Translations under genes and position numbers: made by a program
Notes under the pieces: generated by a model
Told to the model about the DNA's origin: nothing
The model's input: only the letters and a program-made list of their open reading frames with translations
Databases searched by the model: none
Assembly: GCF_023349125.1 (NCBI RefSeq)
Contig: NZ_JAKIKT010000003.1
Location: 434,001 to 498,000 of the forward strand
Direction: 5' to 3'
Source of the DNA: Shewanella corallii
Lineage (GTDB): Bacteria > Pseudomonadota > Gammaproteobacteria > Enterobacterales > Shewanellaceae
DNA length: 64,000 nucleotides
Part shown: positions 38,758-49,429 of the stretch, one piece after another
Numbering within the stretch: position 1 is the stretch's first letter
How the letters are laid out: each line of letters starts with the position of its first letter

Positions 38758-39305
38758 ACTGATGAGCTGCGCCACTCTCCGGCCAGCAAACCATAAACGG
38801 CATGGTCCACCACCCTGCCGTTAATATTTTCAGCCCTGCGGATAACCCCCTCCAGAGTAAAACCCAATCTCTGTGCCACCTTCCGGCTGGCAAGATTCTC
38901 CACTGCGGCAGCAATTTCCACCTTTTCTAACTTGAGCTCGTCAAAGGCAATATGCAACAACTCAGATACGGCGCGGGTGACCAGACCCTGGCCCTGGCAT
39001 TGCGCGCTAAGCCAATAACCTATATCCGTTTTGCTCAACTGTCTGTCAATTTTGTTTAAACTGACATTCCCCACTAACTCCCCCTGGTACAAAATGCCGC
39101 AGGTCAGTGACTGGCCAGCTGAATACCCCTGCAGCGCATTGGTAATAAAGCTCATAAAGAACTCACGGTTATGAGCGTTATGGGGCCATGCCAGCCAGCG
39201 TCCCAGGTATTCTCTTTCAGCGTCCACTATTTCCAGATAGCGAGCAGCAAACCCCGGCTCTACCAGCGCCAGCATCAAAGACTCGTCCACTTCTCTTACG
39301 AACAT
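38754..39305 (-). CDS. GNAT-family N-acetyltransferase, RimL-like
   Basis: A 183-residue acetyl-CoA-dependent transferase. It shows NVSLNKIDRQLSKTDIGYWL, followed by the acetyl-CoA pyrophosphate loop CQGQGLVTRAV (about residues 102-112). EIAAAVENLASRKVAQRLGF (about 130-150) is typical of ribosomal-protein acetyltransferases of the RimJ/RimL type. The true acceptor is unknown. It is divergent from mfd across 137 bp. Confidence 0.85.
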   Translation of the reverse strand: MFVREVDESLMLALVEPGFAARYLEIVDAEREYLGRWLAWPHNAHNREFFMSFITNALQGYSAGQSLTCGILYQGELVGNVSLNKIDRQLSKTDIGYWLSAQCQGQGLVTRAVSELLHIAFDELKLEKVEIAAAVENLASRKVAQRLGFTLEGVIRRAENINGRVVDHAVYGLLAGEWRSSSV

Positions 39306-39442
39306 AATTTTCCCTTCTCATCCCTAACAACCCAATAAACGGCGGGCAATCTCTGCCCGAAGGCCCCTAAAAACTGGCACAGGTCACGCCAAAACTCTAC
39401 AATGTCGGCAACTTGCCGCGATAACAACAGTAAAGCATTTCA

Positions 39443-42400
39443 ATGACTGAGTTTTCCGTCCTTACGCCACCCGGCCAACTTAAAAACGCAAGAATTCAAG
39501 CTCTAAGCGCCCCTACCAGTGTGGCCAAAGCCATGACGCTGGCCAGTATCGGCCGTCAACACCCGGGCACTACCCTGATTGTCACCCACGATACTCCAAG
39601 TGCGCTGGCGCTGGAGGCAGAGCTCAGTTATCTGCTTCAAGGAGCTGAGCTGCCGGTAAGACTGTTTCCGGACAGAGAAACCCTGCCCTACGACAATTTT
39701 TCCCCGCATCAGGACCTGATCTCCGCCAGACTGGAAACCCTGTCCAGGTTAGGGGGTGAAAGCCACTCTGTGCTAATCGTGCCAATTTCAACCCTGATGG
39801 TTCGTCTGCCCCCCCAGTCTTTTATGGCTGGCAATGTGCTGGTACTGAAAAAAGGTGATAAGTACGACCTGCAAACCATGCGGCAAACCCTGACGGATAC
39901 AGGTTACCACCTGGTTGACCAGGTCTACGAGCACGGTGAATTTGCGATTCGCGGCTCGATTCTGGATATCTTCCCCAGTGGCAGCAACAAACCTGTTCGA
40001 ATTGAGTTATTCGATGACGAAATTGAGTCATTGCGTTTCTTTGACCCTGAGACCCAGCGCTCCAGCATTGAGATGCCACAACTGAGGATGCTGCCTGCAA
40101 GGGAGTTCCCGACCGATAATCAGGCTATTGAGGGCTTCCGTCAGCGTTATCGCCGCCGCTTTGAAACCATCTCCAAAGAACCGGAATCCATCTACCAGCA
40201 GGTCAGCCGTAAGTTGATGCCTGCAGGCATAGAAAATTATCTGCCACTGTTTTTCGACACCACTGCCACCCTGTTCGATTACTTGCCGCCGGATACTCAA
40301 ATTGTCACCTGTGGCGATATTGAAGCGGCCGCCAGAAACCATCTGACAGAAGTGGAACAAAGATACGAAGACAGACGTATCGACCCTTTGCGCCCATTAC
40401 TTGAGCCTAAAGAGCTTTACCTGCTGACTGAGCAACTGTTTGGCGCATTCAAACCTTTGCCCCGGTTTGTGGTCACCCGTGATGCCAGTGATGAAAAGTA
40501 TAAGTACAAGTTTGCCAAGGCAACAGCCCTGCCGGATATCACGGCCAACCATAAGCTAAGACAACCGTTAATCTCGCTCGCTCAGTACCATACAGACCAC
40601 CCCAAAGTTCGCCTGCTCTTTTGTGCGGAATCTGAGGGGCGTCGTGAAGCACTGCTTGAACTGCTGGCCAAGATTGATATTCGCCCCAGGGTGCTCGACC
40701 ACCTCAACGACTTTATCGACAGTGATGACCCCCTTGGTCTGATAGTCTCTCCCTTGTCTCAGGGGTGCCTGCTGTCCGACAGCAAAGTTGCCATTATTTG
40801 TGAGACTGAACTCTTTGGTCAGCGCATTGCTCAGCAACGCCGCCGGGACAAAGAACGTCAGATCAGCAGCGACCTGTTGATTAAGAATCTGGCAGAGCTG
40901 AAAGTGGGTCAGCCCATTGTCCATCTGGAACATGGTGTGGCCCTGTATCAGGGGCTGGAAACTCTGGATACCGGAGGCCTGGTAGCTGAGTACCTCAAGC
41001 TGGAATATGCCGGCGGAGACAAACTCTATGTGCCTGTCTCCTCTTTGCATCTGATCAGCCGCTACAGCGCAGGGACAGAGGAGTCTTTGCACCTCAATAA
41101 ACTGGGTAACGAAACCTGGGCCAAAGCCAAGCGTAAAGCCATTGAGAAGATCCGTGACGTTGCCGCTGAGTTGCTGGATGTCTATGCCCGTCGGCAGGCC
41201 CGCCCCGGTGATGCCTGTCAATTGGATGAAGAGGAGTATGCACTCTTCTCCCAGGGCTTCCCATTTGAAGAAACCGTGGACCAGGAAACCGCCATTCACG
41301 CCGTACTGGCAGATATGCGCTCCCCTATCGCCATGGATCGTTTAGTGTGTGGTGATGTGGGCTTTGGTAAGACAGAAGTCGCTATGCGTGCCGCTTTCGT
41401 TGCGGTCAACGATGGCAAACAAGTTGTGGTATTAGTTCCCACCACACTGTTGGCCCAGCAGCATTATGAAAACTTCAAGGACAGATTCGCCGATTGGCCG
41501 GTGAGCATTGAAGTCATGAGCCGATTCCGCACCACCAAAGAGCAAAACCAGGTGCTGGACAATCTGGCTGCAGGCAAAGTGGATATTGTGATCGGGACTC
41601 ACAAATTACTGCAGTCCGGCGCTCAGTTTGAAAACCTTGGATTACTTGTGATCGATGAGGAGCACAGATTCGGCGTTCGTCAGAAAGAGAAAATCAAAGC
41701 GCTCAGAGCCAACGTAGATATCCTGACGCTGACCGCAACTCCTATCCCGCGGACACTGAATATGGCGATGTCAGGTATGCGGGATCTGTCCATTATCGCC
41801 ACACCTCCAGCCAAGCGACTGGCAGTGAAAACCTTTGTGCGCGAGTATGACAAAGCCACTGTTCGCGAAGCCATCATGCGTGAAATCCTTCGTGGTGGTC
41901 AGGTCTATTTCCTCCATAATGCGTTAGAAACCATAGAGAAGTGTGCGGCAGATATTCGCGAACTGGTTCCGGAAGCCCGTGTCGTTACCGCCCATGGTCA
42001 AATGCGTGAGCGGGAACTGGAACAGGTCATGTCGGACTTTTATCACCAGAGGTTCAATGTGCTGGTTTGCACCACCATTATTGAAACCGGTATCGATGTT
42101 CCCAGCGCCAACACCATAATTATCGACAGAGCCGATCACTTTGGACTGGCTCAACTGCACCAGTTACGTGGTCGGGTTGGGCGCTCGCATCACCAGGCCT
42201 ATGCTTATCTTATGACGCCTCATCCCAAGCGCATGACCAGTGACGCCCGCAAACGTCTTGAGGCTCTGGAAGCACTGGAAGACCTTGGTGCAGGGTTCAT
42301 GCTGGCCACTCAGGATTTGGAGATCCGGGGAGCCGGCGAACTGCTGGGGGATGAGCAAAGTGGTCATATCTCAAAAATCGGCTTCAGCCTGTATATGGAG

Positions 42401-42919
42401 ATGCTGGAAGGAGCGGTTAAAGCTCTGAAAGAAGGTAAAGAGCCATCACTGCAGCAGATGTTGAAACAACAGTGTGAAATCGACCTTCGAATCCCAGCCC
42501 TGCTGCCGGAAGACTATGTGGGCGACGTAAATATGCGTCTGTCGCTGTATAAGCGCATCGCCAGCTGCGAGACAGATTCAGCCCTGGATGAACTCAGGGT
42601 CGAGCTTATTGACCGTTTCGGTATGCTGCCCGATGCCGCCAAAAACCTGCTGACGCTGACTTTGTTCAAGCACAAAGCCACTGAGCTGGGTATCAGCAAA
42701 ATTGAGATGCATGCCAAAGGCGGCAGCATGGAATTCGCTGACAATCACTGCATAGATCCGGGATTTATCATTGGTTTATTGCAAAGTCAGCCACAAATCT
42801 ATCGTATGGATGGGCCTAATAAGTTAAAGTTCCTAATCTCGGCTGAAACGCCGAAAGACAGGCTGGAATTGGTCAAGACCATACTGGACCAGCTGTCACA
42901 AAATCGTCTTGGAGAGTAA
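39443..42919 (+). CDS. mfd: Transcription-repair coupling factor
   Basis: A 1158-residue ATP-dependent translocase that removes stalled RNA polymerase and recruits UvrA. Domain order: a UvrB-like N-terminal module (about 1-340), a middle region, and the RNAP-interacting domain (LKVGQPIVHLEHGVALYQGL near 490). The RecG-like motor follows, with GDVGFGKTEVAMRAAF, DEEHRFGV, TATPIPRTLNMA and the second-lobe QLRGRVGRS. Last is the C-terminal TRCF domain. The stop is 2 bp before csiV, so the two are co-transcribed. Confidence 0.97.
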   Translation: MTEFSVLTPPGQLKNARIQALSAPTSVAKAMTLASIGRQHPGTTLIVTHDTPSALALEAELSYLLQGAELPVRLFPDRETLPYDNFSPHQDLISARLETLSRLGGESHSVLIVPISTLMVRLPPQSFMAGNVLVLKKGDKYDLQTMRQTLTDTGYHLVDQVYEHGEFAIRGSILDIFPSGSNKPVRIELFDDEIESLRFFDPETQRSSIEMPQLRMLPAREFPTDNQAIEGFRQRYRRRFETISKEPESIYQQVSRKLMPAGIENYLPLFFDTTATLFDYLPPDTQIVTCGDIEAAARNHLTEVEQRYEDRRIDPLRPLLEPKELYLLTEQLFGAFKPLPRFVVTRDASDEKYKYKFAKATALPDITANHKLRQPLISLAQYHTDHPKVRLLFCAESEGRREALLELLAKIDIRPRVLDHLNDFIDSDDPLGLIVSPLSQGCLLSDSKVAIICETELFGQRIAQQRRRDKERQISSDLLIKNLAELKVGQPIVHLEHGVALYQGLETLDTGGLVAEYLKLEYAGGDKLYVPVSSLHLISRYSAGTEESLHLNKLGNETWAKAKRKAIEKIRDVAAELLDVYARRQARPGDACQLDEEEYALFSQGFPFEETVDQETAIHAVLADMRSPIAMDRLVCGDVGFGKTEVAMRAAFVAVNDGKQVVVLVPTTLLAQQHYENFKDRFADWPVSIEVMSRFRTTKEQNQVLDNLAAGKVDIVIGTHKLLQSGAQFENLGLLVIDEEHRFGVRQKEKIKALRANVDILTLTATPIPRTLNMAMSGMRDLSIIATPPAKRLAVKTFVREYDKATVREAIMREILRGGQVYFLHNALETIEKCAADIRELVPEARVVTAHGQMRERELEQVMSDFYHQRFNVLVCTTIIETGIDVPSANTIIIDRADHFGLAQLHQLRGRVGRSHHQAYAYLMTPHPKRMTSDARKRLEALEALEDLGAGFMLATQDLEIRGAGELLGDEQSGHISKIGFSLYMEMLEGAVKALKEGKEPSLQQMLKQQCEIDLRIPALLPEDYVGDVNMRLSLYKRIASCETDSALDELRVELIDRFGMLPDAAKNLLTLTLFKHKATELGISKIEMHAKGGSMEFADNHCIDPGFIIGLLQSQPQIYRMDGPNKLKFLISAETPKDRLELVKTILDQLSQNRLGE

Positions 42920-42921
42920 AC

Positions 42922-43890
42922 GTGTTTCGTTTAATTGGGGTTTCCCTGCTGCTTGCCACTCTGGGTTTAAGCCAGAATGTCTCAGCCAGTGAAGAGAACT
43001 GGTTTGAAGTTGAAGTCTATGTGTTCAGTCGCCAGGCTGCGGACAGTGAACAATGGCCGGAACAGGCTGTGCCCGCTGACACCCGCAAAGCGATAGACCT
43101 GATAACTCCTGTGGTATCTACCGATGTGTCAGGGTTGAATTCAGCGCTGAACGGCTGTACGGCCGCCGACTGGGCCACCAGGCCTGATTGGTGTAATCAG
43201 CAGATGTTGCAAACCAGCCGAACCCACCCGGAACAAGTTCCTGTGACCATAGGGGCGGCACAAGAGACCTATGCCAGCGCAGATGAAGCAGCAGTGCTGT
43301 TGGCAGACAGTCAAAGCCAGTTTCAGGAGCTGATCAGCAAATTATCCCGGGAGCCTGGCGTGACGGGTCTGTTGCATATGACCTGGCAGGAAAATATGAA
43401 ACCCCGCCGCCAGGCCAAGCCTATCCGTCTATATGCAGGCAAAGATTTTGGCAAAAATTATCGCGCCGACGGGTCTGTCATTGAAGCTGATAATGATCTG
43501 GTACAACACTTCACCTATCTTAACGACTTTCTCACCCAGGATAGTGAAGACCCTGTTTGGCAATTGGATGGCACTCTCAACATCTATCTGAATCACTGGC
43601 TCTACATTGAAACCGATTTGGTACTGCGTGAAGAGGGAGACAAAACCCTGGCGACACCAGAGCCGGAACTGACAGAGCAAAGCGTCGTTGCTGATGACAC
43701 GGCTGAAGAAGCCAAACAGGTTCCCTATCTTTACGCGATTCACATGAAGCAGAATCGACGGGTAAGAAGCAATGAAATGCACTATTTTGATCACCCGAAA
43801 CTGGGGCTGCTGATTCAGATCCGTAAAATGGAACAGCCATCGGAGAGGGAAGTTGATCAGGAAAGTGAAGCCAGGGACGTTGGGCAGTAA
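42922..43890 (+). CDS. csiV: CsiV-family periplasmic protein
   Basis: A 322-residue exported protein with a GTG start preceded by GGAGAG inside the end of mfd. The signal peptide is MFRLIGVSLLLATLGLSQNV followed by SA. The mature part begins EENWFEVEVYVFSR, the mark of the CsiV family. In Vibrio CsiV binds peptidoglycan and activates the LpoA/PBP1A cell-wall synthase. That function is inferred here by homology. The mfd-csiV pair is conserved in this part of the Gammaproteobacteria. A terminator follows. Confidence 0.85.
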   Translation: MFRLIGVSLLLATLGLSQNVSASEENWFEVEVYVFSRQAADSEQWPEQAVPADTRKAIDLITPVVSTDVSGLNSALNGCTAADWATRPDWCNQQMLQTSRTHPEQVPVTIGAAQETYASADEAAVLLADSQSQFQELISKLSREPGVTGLLHMTWQENMKPRRQAKPIRLYAGKDFGKNYRADGSVIEADNDLVQHFTYLNDFLTQDSEDPVWQLDGTLNIYLNHWLYIETDLVLREEGDKTLATPEPELTEQSVVADDTAEEAKQVPYLYAIHMKQNRRVRSNEMHYFDHPKLGLLIQIRKMEQPSEREVDQESEARDVGQ

Positions 43891-43903
43891 TCCATCACCA
43901 TTC

Positions 43904-43928
43904 AGGGCGGTCGTGACCGCCCTTTTTT
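43904..43928 (+). terminator. Terminator of mfd-csiV
   Basis: Stem AGGGCGGT with ACCGCCCT, followed by six T. Confidence 0.9.
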
Positions 43929-43958
43929 ACGCCTGTTTACCAGCCAAAAGAGAGGAAC

Positions 43959-44234
43959 CTAAAGTGCAATGATTGAAAAATCCAGATAGATATCATTGTC
44001 CTGATCTTCATCAACCAGAACCTGCTCGACTTCTGCTGCCGGTGCTCCATGATGGCACCAATCAATCAGCTGGGCCACCGCACCATCGCCTCCCTGCACC
44101 AGAATCTCGACGCTGCCATCATCCCGGTTACCCACATACCCAGTCAATCTCAGCTCGTTGGCTTTTTCCAGGGTATAGCGGCGAAAACACACGCCCTGCA
44201 CCTTGCCGATAACCTTTATCCGAACCCTTTTCAT
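43959..44234 (-). CDS. acyP: Acylphosphatase
   Basis: A 91-residue enzyme that hydrolyses carboxyl-phosphate bonds such as acetyl phosphate. The start is MKRVRIKVIGKVQGVCFRRYT, with the phosphate-binding arginine in GVCFR (about residue 18). The catalytic asparagine is in GYVGNRDDGSV (about residue 36). The ATG follows CAGGAG six bases away. The longer frame to 44276 has no ribosome site. A structured element with an intrinsic terminator lies about 60 bp upstream on the same strand. Confidence 0.93.
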   Translation of the reverse strand: MKRVRIKVIGKVQGVCFRRYTLEKANELRLTGYVGNRDDGSVEILVQGGDGAVAQLIDWCHHGAPAAEVEQVLVDEDQDNDIYLDFSIIAL

Positions 44235-44291
44235 TGCAGGCTCCTGCAACACAGTGTTAACGGAAACATATACCAAGGTTGGGAAACAGGC

Positions 44292-44326
44292 AAAAAAAAC
44301 AGCTAGCGAAACTGCTGCTAGCTGTT
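44292..44326 (-). terminator. Intrinsic terminator upstream of acyP
   Basis: A perfect 10-bp stem (AACAGCTAGC with GCTAGCTGTT), 9-base loop, then eight T on the minus strand. It lies more than 500 bp after ycfP, which has its own terminator, so it must end some other transcript. Confidence 0.85.
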
Positions 44327-44408
44327 ATCGGGCGACATACGCAAACTACATCAAAACCGGCAACATCCGCATCAGGATGTAACACGGCTCTGACGGTCGT
44401 CACTCTAC
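44292..44408 (-). ncRNA. Candidate small RNA or attenuated leader upstream of acyP
   Basis: A TATAAT box at 44413-44418 on the minus strand would start a transcript near 44406-44408. The terminator at 44292-44326 would end it, giving about 115 nucleotides. The inside holds a hairpin ACATCC-TGATGC-GGATGT and a TGAC-GACC-GTCA stem, with no convincing open frame. No good -35 is seen, but a GTGTA-TT-TACAC palindrome at 44440-44451 lies in the -35/-45 area. It does not match any RNA family I recognise. It could equally be a riboswitch-like leader of acyP. Confidence 0.4.
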
Positions 44409-44723
44409 AGAGATTATAAAAATCCGCAACCATTTTTTAGTGTATTTACACGTTTTATTAACCCTTTATCAGCACAATATTCCACACAAAGATCTTGCAG
44501 CAGTAAGTTGAAATACATAAGGCTTTGATAATTTGAGGAAGTGTTGTCGCCTGCAGCAAACAATCCGGCTATTTAACGAACAGAGAAATTTAAAATTAAT
44601 ATCATGACTGGTTCTGCCGACATGCCCTCTCCCCGGCTCAAGCGACGATTTTTTAAGCAGTTAATGTGGTTTATGGAATGGCTTTAAAATGGCTGAAAAT
44701 AATGGGTGGGGCTGTCTCACAAT

Positions 44724-44752
44724 ATAAACAATCATCCTGTCAGATTGTTTAT
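44724..44752. repeat. 10-bp inverted repeat in the ycfP-acyP gap
   Basis: ATAAACAATC (44724-44733) and GATTGTTTAT (44743-44752), 9-base spacer. No T-run follows. Apart from this, the terminators and the candidate RNA, nothing further was seen in the gap 44235-44889. Confidence 0.5.
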
Positions 44753-44826
44753 TGACCATATCGTGGTCAGGGCAAAAGGAACCGTTTCCCTCGCCATCAA
44801 CAGGTTTTATCCGGTTAATAAAATGT

Positions 44827-44858
44827 AAAAATGCCACTGGCAATAAGCGAGTGGCATT
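44827..44858 (-). terminator. Terminator of nagZ-ycfP
   Basis: Stem AATGCCACT with AGTGGCATT, an 11-base loop, and five T on the minus strand. It begins 31 bp after the ycfP stop. Confidence 0.75.
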
Positions 44859-44889
44859 GTCTGTTTCTTCGGGCCGTTTTCGGTCAGTA

Positions 44890-45432
44890 TCAGGTCAAAT
44901 CCCGGAAGGCTTTTATCGCCATAAGATGGGGACCCAAAGAGGGAAACTTATGCAGCTGCTCCTCATCCCAGATAACCTCGTAAAACTCCCCAAGAGCATC
45001 AGAGATCGGTTTTTGATCGAAGACTTCATCCTGGCGTGACAGTATCACCAGACTTTTGCCACGGTTTTTATCTCTGAACTGACTGACACATTTACTGGCA
45101 ATATCTGCGTACTCTTCAGGCCTGTCTATCTTGCCCAGCATATTTTGCTCAGGCCAGAGATTAGGGTTAATCAATACGCTGCGAAGTCCTGACAAAAAAC
45201 CGATACGCTCACACCAATAGGCTCCTAAACCAACCCCGATCAGAATGGGATTTGGATCGTCACTCAGCTTAAGTTGCTTGTCCACCTCATTAAGCAGATG
45301 CTGCATATCATGTCTTGGGTGCTGAGTACTGTAACTGACCAGCCTGACGTCATCGTCAATAAAGGTAAGCTGGCGAATTTTGTCATGATTCCCGGGACTG
45401 GTAGCATCATATCCATGCAGATAAAGGATCAT
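44890..45432 (-). CDS. ycfP: YcfP/UPF0227 alpha/beta-hydrolase-fold protein
   Basis: A 180-residue protein very close to E. coli Ycf[47 protein letters not shown] and [12 protein letters not shown]. The nucleophile elbow reads GVGLGAYW, so the serine expected in esterases (GxSxG) is replaced by Val-Gly. E. coli YcfP has the same GVGLG. It may therefore be a non-catalytic or unusual member of the fold. The function is unknown. It lies 11 bp behind nagZ in the conserved nagZ-ycfP pair. Confidence 0.92.
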   Translation of the reverse strand: MILYLHGYDATSPGNHDKIRQLTFIDDDVRLVSYSTQHPRHDMQHLLNEVDKQLKLSDDPNPILIGVGLGAYWCERIGFLSGLRSVLINPNLWPEQNMLGKIDRPEEYADIASKCVSQFRDKNRGKSLVILSRQDEVFDQKPISDALGEFYEVIWDEEQLHKFPSLGPHLMAIKAFRDLT

Positions 45433-45443
45433 TCTTCCTCCTG

Positions 45444-46466
45444 TTACTGACGAGAAAAATCATTAATCAATTTGGTAAGCTCCCTTCCCCGCTGCCAGCG
45501 GGCTTCATTATCCAGAGCTTTGATTGCATCCATCGCATTGGCTTTCAAACGATTAGCAGGCCTTATTGAAGCCTGTTCAGGCCAGGGAAAATCCTCCAAC
45601 ACTTCGGATACGCCATCAGGGTTATTGCAAAGCAGGATCATGTCACAACCAGCATCCAGTGCCGCTTTTGCTCGCTGGCGGAATCCTCCGGCAAATGAAG
45701 CCCCATGCATACCCAAATCATCGGAGAAGATCACCCCATCAAAGTTAAGCTCTGCCCTCAGGATTTCCTGTAGCCAAAAACGGGAGAAACCGGCAGGGCT
45801 GGGATCGACCTTACTGTAGACCACGTGGGCGGGCATCATGCCATCCAGCATTTGCTCACCACACAGGGTCACGAATGGCGGCATATCTTTGGCTCGGATA
45901 TCGGCAAGCGGTCTGTCATCAACCGACATGGCGACGTGGGAGTCAGCCTGTACACTGCCATGACCGGGGAAGTGTTTACCCACACTGGCCATACCCGCAG
46001 AGCGCATCCCTTTTATCCAGGCTCTGGCAAGCTGTGTAACTTCATCAGGCTTTGAGCTGAAACTGCGCTTACCTATCACTTCACTGATACCGTTGAGATC
46101 CAGCACGGGCGCGAAGCTCAAGTCGATATCACAGGCCAGCAATTCAACCGCCATCACGAATGCCAGGTCTCCGGCCCACTGACAGGCCAGTTCCATATCG
46201 CCACGGGCGGCGGCAAGAATATCGCCCATGGCAGGAATTTCAGTAAAACCCTCTCTGAAACGTTGAACCCGACCACCTTCATGATCCACAGCGATCAGTA
46301 ACTCTTTGTTCGCCGCACGGATCTGCGCGACCAGTTCACACAACTGTTGCCGGCTTTCAAAATTGCGGCTGAAGAGTATCACGCCGCCAACCGCCTCATG
46401 CTGCAGTTGAGGCACTTCGGTTTCACCGACGCTCAGGCCGGCAACATCCATCATCAGGTAACTCAT
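45444..46466 (-). CDS. nagZ: Beta-N-acetylhexosaminidase NagZ
   Basis: A cytoplasmic GH3 enzyme of 340 residues that removes GlcNAc from anhydro-muropeptides in cell-wall recycling. It shows [11 protein letters not shown] (about residues 61-71) and the mobile catalytic loop with [16 protein letters not shown] (His about 174). [13 protein letters not shown] carries the catalytic Asp (about 246). The ATG follows CAGGGGAA. It heads the nagZ-ycfP operon. Confidence 0.96.
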   Translation of the reverse strand: MSYLMMDVAGLSVGETEVPQLQHEAVGGVILFSRNFESRQQLCELVAQIRAANKELLIAVDHEGGRVQRFREGFTEIPAMGDILAAARGDMELACQWAGDLAFVMAVELLACDIDLSFAPVLDLNGISEVIGKRSFSSKPDEVTQLARAWIKGMRSAGMASVGKHFPGHGSVQADSHVAMSVDDRPLADIRAKDMPPFVTLCGEQMLDGMMPAHVVYSKVDPSPAGFSRFWLQEILRAELNFDGVIFSDDLGMHGASFAGGFRQRAKAALDAGCDMILLCNNPDGVSEVLEDFPWPEQASIRPANRLKANAMDAIKALDNEARWQRGRELTKLINDFSRQ

Positions 46467-46787
46467 CCATTCCCCTGTTACAGGCCAATATCAACAAACC
46501 TTGGGATTAAAATAAGCGATAGTGAAAAAATGCTTTTCCCGGATAAGCTTATCTGACTTGGCTCATCAAAAAATCTAATGCTAAAAAACGGTAAAACTTG
46601 TGGGATACTGACAACTCACGGTTCACATTGAATAACACAATGCCTGTCCCACGGTGCATTTCAGCCCAAGAGTAACCCGAAGCGCCGGGCAGCGCGAGTG
46701 ATACAGTTCAGTCAGGTCAGCTTTAGTCCAAACATTCATCTGACATACAGCGACCTTTCACCGAAGCAACAAAACAAGGCGAGTCTC
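46467..46787. promoter_or_regulatory. Divergent control region of nagZ and sdaA
   Basis: A 321-bp gap with a 12-bp perfect palindrome GATAAGCTTATC at 46542-46553. No strong -10/-35 pair could be fixed by eye. An in-frame GTG at 46698 extends the sdaA frame upstream, but the residues there do not belong to the family. Confidence 0.4.
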
Positions 46788-48164
46788 ATGATTAGTGTTT
46801 TTGATATGTTCAAGATCGGCATCGGCCCTTCCAGCTCCCACACCGTCGGCCCCATGAAAGCAGCCAAGGTCTTTGTCGATATTCTCCAGGAGAAAGGATT
46901 ACTTGCCCAAACCGATGAGTTGCGTTCAGAACTCTTTGGCTCTCTGGGTCAAACAGGCAAAGGCCACGGCACAGGTAAAGCTGTGATCCTGGGCTTAATG
47001 GGTGAAGACCCAGAAACCGTTGATACAGATAATGTTGATGCCACATTGTTACGGGTCGAAAAAGAGCAGCAGATGGTAGTGACCGGTGGTCATATCGTTA
47101 AATTTACCCGGGAAAACGGCATTACCTATCACAGGCGCAAGTCTCTGCCCGCTCACGCCAATGCCATGACACTCTACGCCTACAAGGACGGCGAGTTATT
47201 ATATGAGCGTACCTACTACTCAGTTGGCGGCGGTTTTGTGCTGGATGAAGATGAGATTCAGGCCAAAGATGCCTCTCCCGCTACTCCCATCACAGCCGCC
47301 CCCTATGATTTTGACTCCGCGGCGCAACTGCTCAATCTCTGCAATGAAAATGGCCTGAGCATTTCATCTTTGATGATGGCCAACGAGCGTGCAGTTGCCT
47401 CTAATGAGGAGATTAACGCCGGGCTTTGGCGTATTTGGGAAACCATGAAGTCCTGCATTGAGCGGGGTTACCTCAGAGAGGGATTGTTGCCTGGAGGCCT
47501 CAAACTCAGACGCCGCGCGCCCGGACTGTACCGCAGATTGAAGGCAGAAGGTAAAAATAACGTAGATCCACTCAATGCGATGGATTGGGTTGACCTGTTC
47601 GCCCTGTCAGTCAATGAACAGAACGCCGCCGGTGATCGGGTTGTTACTGCACCGACCAATGGTGCCGCCGGTATTATTCCTGCCGTACTTTGCTACTACC
47701 ACACCTTTGTACAGCCAGTGGATGAAGATATCTGTGCACGATTTTTACTGACAGCGGCCGCTATCGGCATTCTGTACAAGAAAAACGCCTCAATTTCGGG
47801 TGCTGAAGTGGGCTGTCAAGGTGAAGTCGGTGTGGCCTGCTCTATGGCTGCAGCCGGTCTCACTGAGATTATGGGTGGCACAGTTGTACAGGTGGAGAAT
47901 GCGGCAGAGATAGGGATGGAGCACAACCTTGGGCTCACCTGTGATCCGGTTGGCGGCCTGGTGCAGGTCCCTTGTATCGAACGTAATGCCATGGGCGCAG
48001 TTAAAGCCATTAATGCTTCACGTATGGCCCTCAGAGGCGATGGTCACCACAAGGTATCACTCGACAAGGTGATCAAGACCATGATGGACACAGGCAAAGA
48101 TATGCGATCCAAGTACAAAGAAACGGCGAAAGGCGGTCTGGCCGTAAATATCGTGGAATGCTGA
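46788..48164 (+). CDS. sdaA: L-serine ammonia-lyase, iron-sulfur type
   Basis: Deaminates L-serine to pyruvate using a [4Fe-4S] cluster, 458 residues (E. coli SdaA 454). The start [19 protein letters not shown] is the family N-terminus; AAGGCGAG lies upstream. The alpha domain contains [35 protein letters not shown] and [17 protein letters not shown], with the cluster cysteines. The last residue is Cys, as in the E. coli enzyme where the C-terminal Cys blocks the cluster. It is followed by a shared terminator. Confidence 0.96.
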   Translation: MISVFDMFKIGIGPSSSHTVGPMKAAKVFVDILQEKGLLAQTDELRSELFGSLGQTGKGHGTGKAVILGLMGEDPETVDTDNVDATLLRVEKEQQMVVTGGHIVKFTRENGITYHRRKSLPAHANAMTLYAYKDGELLYERTYYSVGGGFVLDEDEIQAKDASPATPITAAPYDFDSAAQLLNLCNENGLSISSLMMANERAVASNEEINAGLWRIWETMKSCIERGYLREGLLPGGLKLRRRAPGLYRRLKAEGKNNVDPLNAMDWVDLFALSVNEQNAAGDRVVTAPTNGAAGIIPAVLCYYHTFVQPVDEDICARFLLTAAAIGILYKKNASISGAEVGCQGEVGVACSMAAAGLTEIMGGTVVQVENAAEIGMEHNLGLTCDPVGGLVQVPCIERNAMGAVKAINASRMALRGDGHHKVSLDKVIKTMMDTGKDMRSKYKETAKGGLAVNIVEC

Positions 48165-48183
48165 TTCCCCGTCAGACAGAAAT

Positions 48184-48212
48184 AAAAAATCCCGCTCCGG
48201 CGGGATTTTTTT
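48184..48212. terminator. Bidirectional terminator of sdaA and cysB
   Basis: AAAAAATCCCGC-TCCG-GCGGGATTTTTT: a strong stem with A- and T-runs, so it works on both strands. Confidence 0.9.
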
Positions 48213-48224
48213 AACGAAGCGACG

Positions 48225-49429
<1,205 letters not shown>

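Noticed and set aside
44661..44843. A 60-codon frame on the minus strand in the ycfP-acyP gap
   Set aside because: It spans the 10-bp inverted repeat and part of the ycfP terminator and has no ribosome site or family features.
46698..46787. Upstream GTG extension of sdaA
   Set aside because: The 30 extra residues are not seen in the family; the ATG at 46788 matches the conserved N-terminus.
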